Shown here: positions 33,728-43,920 of the stretch, one piece after another
How positions within the stretch are numbered: the stretch's first letter is position 1
Layout: each line of letters begins with the position of its first letter
Origin: Helicocarpus griseus UAMH5409
Lineage: Eukaryota > Ascomycota > Eurotiomycetes > Onygenales > Ajellomycetaceae
Length of the DNA: 64,000 nucleotides
NCBI GenBank assembly: GCA_002573585.1
Contig: PDNB01000049.1
Span: 62,001 to 126,000, forward strand
Direction of reading: 5' to 3'
Program-made: the position numbers and the translations under genes
Notes under the pieces: generated by a model
Databases searched by the model: none
Seen by the model: only the letters and a program-made list of their open reading frames with translations
Told to the model about the DNA's origin: nothing

Positions 33728-36467
33728 TCACCACTGCGGTTCGTCCTCTCCACCTTGGTCTTGCCCTGGCGGCCCTCCAGACTTATTATTCCCGTTTGCT
33801 GTATTCCACGATGGATTAGAAGTACTGTCAGTGCTTTTATCCCATGTTGATCCTCCATTTCCCCCTCCAGCCGAGTTACTGTTATCCCATCCGCTCTGTC
33901 GGGCAGACGGACTTCCACCCCCGGTCCGATTCCAATCATTGGTGTTTGATGAATTGTCATTTGCGGCAGCGGAGCTGGCCCAGTGAGATTTTGTCTGGTT
34001 ATGTTGCTGAGATTGCGAAGCAGTTGATCGTGTGTTTTTGATGTTGTTGCTGTTCACGCCGGAATTCGCGAGTAGGGTCTACAGTAGGTTAGCTTTAATG
34101 CTGCACGAGCAGACAGTAGTACAAAGTTAGGGTTATATACCTGAGCACGCAGCAGTTGGTTTACGATCTCAGCTCGTGGTAGCGACTCCAGCTTCTTCCT
34201 CTCATCGTTTATGTCAAGAGTGACGGTTGTGTTGAACATCTTCTCTATCACGTCTGTGCAATTCGTCAACACTCTGAACTATGTTTGATATATGCGTAGA
34301 AGATCTAGTATCTTACCTGCAGTCCGATATTTGAAAATAAACAGCGCATATGGGTTCTCCATGGTATCCTGATACTCGGGAGTCCTTATCCTGTGTATGT
34401 ACTTTGCATGTGAACCCAGTTGGACCTGATGCGAGAGTGAATTCTCTTTGGCAACTGATTCGGGGACCGTATACAAGGGAGGCTCGTCCTTGGCTGGCTC
34501 TGTAGACATAGGGGACACATAGAGTGGTTGATCCAAGCCACTAAATAGATCAAACTTCGAAATCTGTTGCATCGGAGGTTTCTGAGAATTGTTTTTGGCT
34601 TGATCTTGAGCTGAATTACCATTGTCTTCGACGTTATTTAACCAGTCTTGCCCTGGCTTGTTATCATTCCCATTTGCGCCCGAATCCTCCGGCGGCGGCC
34701 AGTTTCCGGAATTATGCCCCCCGTCTCTTCCCGGTTGGGAGTTATCATTATTCCCCCAGTCATTATTTTCACCCCAGCCTGATGGGCTATTATCCTGTCC
34801 CTGATCGTTATTATTTCCAACGCCCCAATCACCATCGTTGTTCTGGCCTGATTGAGACTTTCCATCTTGATTGTTCGAATTGTTCTGTTGTTGGTCTCCT
34901 TTATCATTCTTATTGGACTTTCTCTTGCCTTTCCTCGACTTCCGTCTGCCGCTATTGCCTTCATTGCAACATGTATTTGCAGAATTGTTCGCTTGCAGGC
35001 CACCACTCGACTTTTCGGGAACCCGTTTACCGTCAGAAATCACATAGTAGCCATTATCAACCGGATCCTGCTTGCCATTCCCCCTTTGACTCTGAGCATG
35101 ACTCTCCGCCAATTGCTGAGGGTTGATGTTTAGTACAACGGAAGGCACGTAAACGCGATTGTCGCCCTGCGGATCGCCATAGGAGACGTTGACTGCCGGC
35201 TGGCTCGAAGATGGTACTTTGTGCGCATGTGAATTCCGGGAAGAAGAAGGACAGCAATCATCTTCGCAAGTGTGGCGTGGTATATTATGTTGCACTTTCT
35301 GACGACCACTATGCCAGTGTGGGTTCGTAGTTGGTGAGTGAGTTGTATATGTCGCATGGCATTGCGGAATGATCGGAGGATCTATAGAGCTTCTCAAGAG
35401 TGTATGATTCGCGTAATAATGTGGTTCAACCACAGGGGGTTGATGATATATTGGAGGCTGATGAGTTATAGGTGGTTGCTGAACTGCTGGTGGATGCTGA
35501 GTGTGCCAGGGGTGTTGACATCTTCCACCGTTATGCCCTGGGGTATATTGCTCTCTTGCGTGAGGGCTGTCAGAAGGATGATGACACGAAGGACAGCACT
35601 GTTCAAAGGGTTGCTGATGTGGTTGATGATAAGGCTGTTGACGAGACTGGTGGTGTAGCGGCCTTTCTACACAGCATCCATCCCGACAAGGACCGTCAAA
35701 CAATCCTGCAAAAGCTCCACCAAAAGCGTCATCCATCTCTTGCGTACCACCACTAGGCTCTTCATATATAGATGTTTCTTCACTCGAAACTGATTCATCA
35801 TCTACATCATCGTGTTATTGTTAGAAGCATACTTTATACAACATGTATTAGCCATACCTTCATCCCCGGAATGAATAGCCATGCCTGATTCCGGTGTATA
35901 GGCCCCATCTAATAAATCATCGTCCCGCGTAATCCTTGCCTTTGGGTGAGCCATACAGCGAAGCACAACAACTCGTATAGTCCCCAACTCCTCAAATTGC
36001 TTCACAATATCGGGATTGTCCGGCACAGAATCCACTATAAGTTCAACTACATTAGTGACCAACTATTCCATCAATGTTGACGCAACCACGTATGACATAC
36101 CAAGCTGAAACGGCTCAAACCTCCAGGGCCTCCCAATCCAACCGCCATCAGGTAAACGTTCTTCTTTCTGTCTGACCCTGAAGCTAATATCTCTAAACTT
36201 CCTACTCGCCTCGGGTGACCTATATATAGGCCGCAAATCGTCCCTGTTTCGGTTGCACTGATAGATGCCATCCATGAAGACAAACATGGCTAGGCCCGGC
36301 GCAATGTAACCAGTCGACTTGAGACTGATGGAGAAGGGGGCCGATGAGTCGGGGATCGCAATGTAACTCTCGACAACGCCGTCTTTGTACTTAACGTCAT
36401 ATTCTTTGAATGGGACGTTGGAGTTGGCCCATTCAATTTGACAGGTGAGCTGCTTCAATGTAGGCAT
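33728..36467 (-). CDS. fungal protein with conserved N-terminal domain (DUF7918-like) and long disordered region
   Basis: Five exons, 36467-36101, 36046-35858, 35801-34317, 34253-34141 and 34078-33728, give 834 residues, all junctions in frame. Residues 1 to about 185 look folded (MPTLKQLTCQIEWANSN, then GYIAPGLAMFVFMDGIYQ). They resemble a widespread filamentous-fungal domain that I believe is DUF7918, though I am not certain. A long His/Gln/Pro-rich region with scattered Cys pairs follows, then an Asn/Gly/Asp/Trp-rich stretch (GDWGVGNNNDQGQDN). A short ordered block comes next (ENPYALFIFKYRTAGDVIEKM, then ERKKLESLPRAEIVNQLLRAQ). The last 110 residues are Asn/Ser/Gly/Trp-rich. Composition suggests a condensate-forming or adhesive scaffold (inference). 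No function can be assigned. Confidence 0.72.
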
Positions 36468-39400
36468 TTGGAATGGCTGCTATGGATGCGAATAGGAAGG
36501 TTGGCTGGATGGTGAGTAATTTCATATGCTTGTCGAGATCGAAAAGAGTCTTAAGAATATGTATATATGGTATAGGTAGTGTTTTTGAGGCGAAAGAAGG
36601 TATTGGGGATATGTGCATGGATCCATGGATGAAGTCACAAATTGCCTGTTTGGCATGGCAACGGCATTCCAAACTTCCTTTCACCTATAAACAAACACCT
36701 CAACCGCAAGGAGCAAACTGGTCTATTTACCATGCAATATCTTTCTGGAATTCTGTCCATATCCTCTCTAATTTATTTTCCAGCTACTGGAGGTTAGAAA
36801 AACGTGCTGCGTCCTATGTTCTAACATATGCTTGTACACGATGTAGGATCAACTTACACCTGAGAAACCAAGTGCTAAACAGGGACAAGACACCATGAAG
36901 CTGAAAAGAAGTAGGAAAGCAATCAAATAGCTGGCATAACAAGCTCATATGTGACGTAAATAAATGCCACGGCAAGGGTCATTTGCGGAGCGAAGCGGAG
37001 CAATATCTTATGTCAATTAGGTGCTTTGAATTCTGTATTAGAATAAGAGTAACCCACGGTCCATGAGACGGGCACAGAACAACCCCTGATCGGATAGAAT
37101 TGAAGTTACATCAGGTGATGTAAAGTACAGAAAGGCAGACCCTGATACAGAAGACAGGCACAGCATGAGTATTCAAAATTAAAGGTTCACTTCATCAGAG
37201 CACCCTGTTTTGGTAGTCTGTGAAAAAGAAGAGTATAGAGAGGCTGGTTCTAATGAGTAGCTAGAAGGTTCAATTCTCAGCTTCAAATAAAAGAATTCAT
37301 ATTGATTACAAGAAGCTGCCCCGCAACCGCTTAGCACATCAAGGCTCATGTGCTACCCGATATTTTACATTATACTCATAATACCGGCGAACATGAAGCA
37401 TATACTTCAGAGAGCTATATGCAACAGTGTATAGGCAATACTCTCGAAATAAGGAACTTTTAAGACAGTGGCATTCGAAAGATAAAAGACACAGCCTTTG
37501 ACTTTCTCAAACTTGCCATATTTCCCAGAAGTATAATAGCCAAGATCTCCAAAGGAATCTCAAGGTTCAAAGACTGACACAGACCGAAACACTCCGTATG
37601 TCATGACGGAGCATTCAGAGGAGCAAAGCTTAATGAATCCTGGACCAATCGTTTCGGCAAGGAAAATGACGGTTGAGGAGGAATCGGACCAGCACACCGA
37701 GCTGCATATAGGGGTTTCGTGGACAAATAGCGAGCGGCATGCCATGCAACCTGTGAACTGTGATTACCAAGGTAGACTATCCACATACACGGGACTGTGC
37801 ACGATCTTTCTGCATGACATGACTGGGCCCAGCAGCCGGGAAACATCAGCGGATTGAGCCAAGAGCAGGCTTTTCATGCCTTCAAAGCTGAGGTGAGGCG
37901 GCTATCCGTCATGGGATTTTCAAGATTTCCCATCCAATAGGACTCATTCGGCGAACAGACGAAATCCGGGGTAGCGTACGTGAACTCAAAAGAACAGAGG
38001 TCCCTTACCCGTTTGTGAGCTTCGGTGAGAGAAGTCAGGACGCACCGACATGCTAATCCAATATGTTCAAAGTTTCGTCAAACTTTACGTGATTCTTCTT
38101 CGTACGATGTCCAGGAGATTGTGATCAATAATTATTCAGGAAAAACGATGCGCGACGGGGGAGCGGGAAGGGGCTCGGCGCCGCGTTTATCCGCGTCAGT
38201 GACCGCGGACTTCACGACTCGGGCAATGTTCATCCCAACTGACGTTAAGTAGCAGAGAATTTGACCAGCCGGTTCCATTATTTGCAGCAACCCCTTCGCT
38301 ATCGAACAGTTAGGCGAATAGGCACAGGCATCGCTGGAATACGTCTTGCTTCCTGGGAACCGGCTGGTTTGGCGGCCTTTCACATGTCAGGGAGGAAAAA
38401 CTTGAAAGGAACTTGAAGCCACAATACATAGCCATCACAGCCATTCGCACATTGCCATTCGGCCTGGGCTCGTATACGGTGGTTGTTTGAAAGCAACAAG
38501 GCACACTTTCTGCGATGAGGTCCTACGCACGAACCGCCTTTGAAAGCTAAGCTGTGGCCTATTCAGCGCAACCCGCCGAACAACAGACAAGCTGGGGAGT
38601 GCTACCCTATGAACATCAATAAAGCACGGTTAGTGCTCCATTACGTAGTTGTGCTCGTTCCCGAATCGGACAATTTCACTGCGCCTTCATCTGGATTTCG
38701 GGGAGTAAATCAGACTAATGGGGTACATGGTGACAAATCTCGAGGATCATTGGGCGGTACGGCGTAGCATGGAAGCCAGCATCGCGCAGTATTTGCATTT
38801 TCAGGTCTCCTCTATCCAGGAACGCTACCCTTGCTTGACCTGTGTGGCACTTTTCCTCAACCATTATCTGCTGGAAGAACTCGCTTGCAGGCTGGGCGAA
38901 ACTTTGTCACCTAGCCTACCAGTGGACATAAAACAATGGGAGCCATGCCACGCACCTGTGACAAGCGCGGAATGTGTTCAAACCAATTTACAGTAGCATT
39001 GGATGTTGCTACTAATCCTCTAATTGTCAAACATGCTACATAATTCACGCAATGTCGGATTTGATATTGACTACTATTGATTGATGAGCTAGCTTCGCGA
39101 GGCATGCTGAGAGATGTTTTGGCCCATGATCCCGGCGTGCGACAAACCCTTGATCGTCACGATCACCCATGGACGACAGCCTTGTCAGTCGAACCCCGCA
39201 AACCCTGCCTTTCCAGCAAGGGTAATGGAAGGACGCTAGAAACAACTCGCATTCTTGGCTATTTTTAACCAATAACGACTGTCATCGCTGGTCGCCGAAG
39301 CCCATGACCTAAGGCGCCAAGGCCTTCTGTTGACGACATTTGTGCCCCGTCTATCAAGCAGTTAGTGGGCAATTTTGTTACCCGGTCGCCTCTCTTCCGG

Positions 39401-41037
39401 ATTATTTCGTTTTCGTTTTCTAGTGTGGCTCTCCCGCAGAGAGTAGGGCATTATTGCTCACCGGGATATCTGGGTGTTGCATATTGGCTTTTTGAGATAC
39501 TGCTCTGCAAAGGCCCAAGGGGTTCATGCACTGTACTAACATGTACTGTATGTACATATGGGTACACAGCACATACGTCGATTTGCTTGGCTGTGCTCGG
39601 AAGTGGAATTGGGGCCTTGCTTGACTTCAATGATTTCCAAATCCCATTGCCATTTTTATTCGGTTACAGCACTTTAAGATGCCCAGATATGACAACGTAT
39701 TCGCACCTGTTGTCGTTTAAGCTGTTATTACGGCCGTTTTCCTTCCCTACGATAACATGGTCATTCGTTAAACTTATAGACGTTGCCAAGGTATGTACAT
39801 GTACATGAACATCGAGGTCCGGGAGCACTATCTCGTTTCAAATTATGCTGAAGGAAGGTAAGCATCCTCCGGGCAAGCTGCTGTGATACGAATCTCAACG
39901 TATATGCTACATGTCTGATTCACCGCTACTGTCACGCTTATCCAAGGTATGCGATACTTGGAACTTTTTATCAAATCGCCTTCCTTCCGAAAAGACAAAG
40001 GGTCCTTGTCACAAAATCAAACACAAGAACCGGTGACAGCGGTTGGAACATGCAACCCCGTTGAATATACATATTCAAATTGCTTTTTTTCGTTGACAAA
40101 ACACCACTAACTAGAAGCGCCGCGATTTCCAAATGCGGCTGCGGCTCACTGATACTTTCGATTGAATATGTTTCCCGACTTCGTTCTATGCCGCTTGAGC
40201 TACCTCAAAAAATAATGATAGCATAGCCTACTCTTGCCCCAGTTTGCACACAGGATCTGTGCAGGGTTCAACCCGAAATTCCCCGCATTGCAAGACATCC
40301 GCTAATGAGCTTCTTGTAGCTAAAATTCCATCGATTTATCCAATACCGGCTGCACTTTAAGATGAGGCGACGGCTCCATGAACAGTCGATCTGCGACTGC
40401 ACCAGGATCAGCCGGAGTTTTAGTCATCCACGTTTTTGCCAGGTAAATATGCGGACATCGCATGTACCGCAGCGTACCATGTTCTCTATTACCCCAGATA
40501 TTGCTGCCCGATTAGACTTTCATTCCGCAGCGTACAGCCCGACCGGGAAAACACCAACAAAGCCCCCATGGACAAGATTAAATACAAATAACAGCTACTT
40601 CCCCGTATCAAGCGTGCTTGATGCTTTCTTCTTTCGAAGTCTTGTCAGCGCATCATCCAGGCCCATTTATATATTTTTCTCTGATCTTTATTTACTTCCC
40701 TTCCTTCTCTAACTTAATTTTATTTGACTTGATCCTCGTTATTTAAAATATTCCCTCAGTCATCGGCTCATTACCTGGTTGATATCTTACAACGGACCTC
40801 CCCCTCTGTCACTGATATAACCACTCAGTACCTCCCTCTGCGTGTCAATTTCTTTTCTTCAATCCAATCTCAGGTACATCACATACAGTACAGTGTTGTA
40901 TTTCTATGTCTGACCTATCCCTCCTTGTCCAAGCCTACATCGACATTGGTGCAAAGTAGTACGCCTTGTCGCCGTCTTTTTTGTATATGAATGTACCACA
41001 CTACATCCTGTCCCACACTGCTTCTACACCCATCGAT
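36468..41037. other. 4.6-kb gene-free region
   Basis: The longest non-coding interval in the window. The longest open frames (39365-39808 at 147 codons, 36473-36898 at 141) have no family resemblance. It should contain the promoter of the minus-strand gene starting at 36467 and a long upstream region for the small gene at 41038. TGTACATGTACAT-like alternating sequence lies near 39783-39806. I saw no transposon ends or tRNA. Confidence 0.5.
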
Positions 41038-41754
41038 ATGGCAACCCAATTCACCATGGACAGACCAACCTACCAAAACGGGGTTCCCCCCTTGCACACA
41101 GCAACCCGCCCACCACAACGCAATCCCACTGTGACCGGGCCACAGTCTCGTTGCGGCTGCACCTGCCGCTGCAACCCAGACGCGGACGTGCGAGCACAAT
41201 TCAATCTCGGATCCATCGATCCCATCTCCAACAGCGACGTATTGACAGACGGCTCGACTATCTCCAGCAATAGCGATGACGTCATCGAACAGTACGATTC
41301 ATATTCATTTTACCCCCTACCACTGTTGGAAGAACAGGAAGAAGTGGAAGAGTCCTTCATACTAGTCGTCCCGTATCGACGTGATGGACAACCCAGTCTA
41401 TCTGCCTTCCTCGACGGGGACCAAATCAATCCCTGGATTGCTGGACCGCCCTTCCCCCCCTACGAAAGCTATGACGATGCGGACGCGGATATCGGTTATG
41501 ATGACATCGCAGGCAGCATGTCTGCCGGTATGAATAGTTCCAAAATACTTGATCCATATGAATCCGTTGCCAATGGTGGAAGTGGAAGTTGGATGGGGTC
41601 AATGTCCATGACTTGCTCATCTCTCAGCTCTTCACGTATGACGTGGAGTGGCTGGAGCGGGTCGGCCAGCATCTACCTCAAGCATGCTGGCTCTCATCTC
41701 AACGAAATGACTAGGGACCATGGGGATGCTTACCCAGATGCCATTGACATTTAA
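41038..41754 (+). CDS. small acidic orphan protein, unknown function
   Basis: A single uninterrupted frame of 238 residues starting MATQFTMDRP. An in-frame ATG at 40987 would add 17 residues. No domain is recognised. It has a short cysteine cluster (SRCGCTCRCN), an acidic middle (LLEEQEEVEESFILVVPY), an acidic ESYDDADADIGYDD segment and a Ser/Met-rich C-terminal third (SWMGSMSMTCSSLSSSRMTW). Codon continuity and the compositional pattern suggest a real gene, but it could be a chance open frame. It sits alone between 4.6 kb and 2.2 kb of non-coding DNA, an arrangement often seen for regulated or developmental genes in moulds (inference). Confidence 0.5.
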   Translation: MATQFTMDRPTYQNGVPPLHTATRPPQRNPTVTGPQSRCGCTCRCNPDADVRAQFNLGSIDPISNSDVLTDGSTISSNSDDVIEQYDSYSFYPLPLLEEQEEVEESFILVVPYRRDGQPSLSAFLDGDQINPWIAGPPFPPYESYDDADADIGYDDIAGSMSAGMNSSKILDPYESVANGGSGSWMGSMSMTCSSLSSSRMTWSGWSGSASIYLKHAGSHLNEMTRDHGDAYPDAIDI

Positions 41755-42788
41755 CGGTCCGCGAACATGCCAGCGTACATGCCTGCAGGAGATCCCAAGT
41801 TGCGGAGCTGAGGCCATGTTGACGATAGTGACGTCTTCCCGTACGATTCTGCGACACTCGTTCCTTTCAATCGCTTCATACCATATCACATGTTTCTTCA
41901 GATGGGCCTTTTTTTATTAATGCCACTGCCTATGCGATTTGGGGGATGAAAAAAATTTTCCGCATACATACCATATCCTTTCATTCCTTTCCGTTGTCCC
42001 ATTTCATATCCTCCTTTCATGTCCTTTTCGGTGGCCGTTTGCTCTTATTGTTTCTTTTTCTTTCATTGCAATTCTCCCTTTCAGTTGACATGCTAGCCAT
42101 AAAACAATCGGATGCAGGGTATATAAATGGGGGCGGCGTTTTCTATACATCGTCTCCTGTATGGTAGATACATATGGGATTTTGTTCGAATATGTGAGGG
42201 AAAACTGGCGCATAACTGGCAGATGGGGAGTTAGTTCACAACGGGTTGCTTTACTCTACGGGTTGGGAATGTTTTTGTTTTCCAATTTCTATTACCTACT
42301 TTTCCATATTTTTATTTTTTTTTCAACTTCTTCCAACTTCTGTTACGCCGTTTCTATAGTACCGAGATATGCTATTCATCATGTATGGGTATATCACGTC
42401 TTCTCGTTTTTCACTGTTCGGTCTCTACCTTAGTACAAAATCAACCCAGGCCCTCAGCAGAATCAATAGTTGCAGTACAATAGCATATTCAACTTCTAAT
42501 CATATGTTCTGTGCTATTATATCCGCCAAATAATTCGCCGGAATATATTCGGAAAAAACCTACATTCTAAACCCCATCCACGGTTCTGGATAGCGAAAGC
42601 CTCGATTAGCTTCCGAGGCCCGCCTCCCGCTGGCGCTGTAAGAATAGGGGTGGCGGAACCACGTTGACTAGAGCCCCCGTTCCGCAAATATCAGATTGCA
42701 GGTTGGACAGAGTTTTCCGCTGATGAATTAATTGTTCTGGCCTTTGTTCGTTGTTCCATGTCTGGTGGCGGGGATTTATTGTGTGGAA

Positions 42789-42798
42789 GTACCGGTAC
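42789..42798. promoter_or_regulatory. palindrome GTACCGGTAC, copy 1
   Basis: Perfect 10-bp inverted repeat. The first of three copies within 530 bp upstream of the gene at 43921. A candidate binding site for a dimeric transcription factor. Confidence 0.45.
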
Positions 42799-43253
42799 AT
42801 GACGGCTGGCTGCAATATGGAGGATATGCACATAATGCACAGGCTGCATTGCATGTAGCGGGTATGGATCTGATATCGGCGCGGGAGAAGGGGGGGGGAG
42901 CGGGAATAATGAATAGCTACGTGATGGAGCATTGTAGTTATATATGACTAGGAAAATGTATCTAGGCGAGTGAGCTATGATGCTATCTGAGTTTTTTGTT
43001 TTATCGTATCCTGGAGCTATGGCTATTAGCCCTATGCATTGACCATGATAACGATAGGCGAAGTTCTTCTTATTAGCTGTGTTAGTGGCAAGCCAAGCGA
43101 GCTAAGCTTGTGGCAAGAACATCGTGAAGATACTATTGTTGAGAAGTCATATAATAAGAGAACAGTTAAATAGTAATAATAAAAAATAAGAAATAAAAGC
43201 ATTCGAGGCAATGCCCCCGTACACGTACATGTACACACTCGTACCCCGGACAA

Positions 43254-43263
43254 GTACCGGTAC
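43254..43263. promoter_or_regulatory. palindrome GTACCGGTAC, copy 2
   Basis: Same 10-bp palindrome, 667 bp before the start codon at 43921 and preceded by other GTAC-rich alternating sequence (43219-43233). Confidence 0.45.
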
Positions 43264-43307
43264 AAGCGTTCCATCCCGCAACTGCTGATGCCCGCTGTGG
43301 GGGCCAC

Positions 43308-43317
43308 GTACCGGTAC
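43308..43317. promoter_or_regulatory. palindrome GTACCGGTAC, copy 3
   Basis: Same palindrome, 54 bp (about five helical turns) after copy 2, so two dimers could bind on one face of the DNA. Confidence 0.45.
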
Positions 43318-43370
43318 CTGCTCCACCGCTGCTGCTGGGCCAAGTCATCGCCGGCGTGATTATTGGGCAA

Positions 43371-43424
43371 CCTCAACCTCAACCTCACCTCACCTCCCCC
43401 CATCCATCCATCCATCCATCCATC
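43371..43424 (+). repeat. CCTCAAC/CCTCACC tract followed by (CATC)6
   Basis: Direct repeats of CCTCAAC turning into CCTCA repeats (43371-43397), then six CATC units (43401-43424). The first part matches tracts upstream of the RING and F-box genes. Confidence 0.85.
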
Positions 43425-43920
43425 TTTCTGTCTCTCCATCTTCAACCTCGCTGTCATTATTCGACTTTATCCACCTGCTACTGCTCCAGTCTCTGCTACA
43501 TTGGCTGTCTCTCTCTATCGTCCTGTCGAGCTTCCACTCTTTGCAATGATAATCATTGGCAGCGCCAAATCTACTGCTATACGCTCACCGTGCTGCGTCA
43601 TCCCTCCCCGCAATCCCCCAACGGTTGCTTCACCGCCAACCAACGCCCGCCCTTAACGCCACACCTCTCTCTACACCGGGCCTGGATTCAAATCATTCTG
43701 AAGCCTTTCAATGACTGACGGGGTCCGCGTCCGCTGTCGAGGCTCTAGTCAGTCACCTCCTCCGCCTGGCCGTGTCCTCTTCCCGACGAGGCATGTCCAC
43801 ATCCTCCCCGTCTGAGCTCCACGTCTCTTGATATTCGTAAATGACGGCAGCTTTATCCCTCGGAGCCCTCAGCCTGTTCAAAAGCCTGTCTACCGGGCTC
43901 TTGCTGAGCTATACGCCACC

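Larger units (their letters stand above)
41755..43920. other. 2.2-kb gene-free region, promoter side of the 734-residue gene
   Basis: No gene is supported. It contains three copies of the palindrome GTACCGGTAC, a CCTCAAC/CCTCACC tract (43371-43397), a (CATC)n microsatellite (43401-43424) and strongly pyrimidine-rich DNA up to the start codon, as is usual for highly transcribed fungal promoters and leaders. Confidence 0.6.

Noticed and set aside
39365..39808. 147-codon plus-strand open frame in the gene-free region
   Set aside because: Composition is random-like with cysteine and leucine scatter, no start context, no splice partner and no recognisable family.
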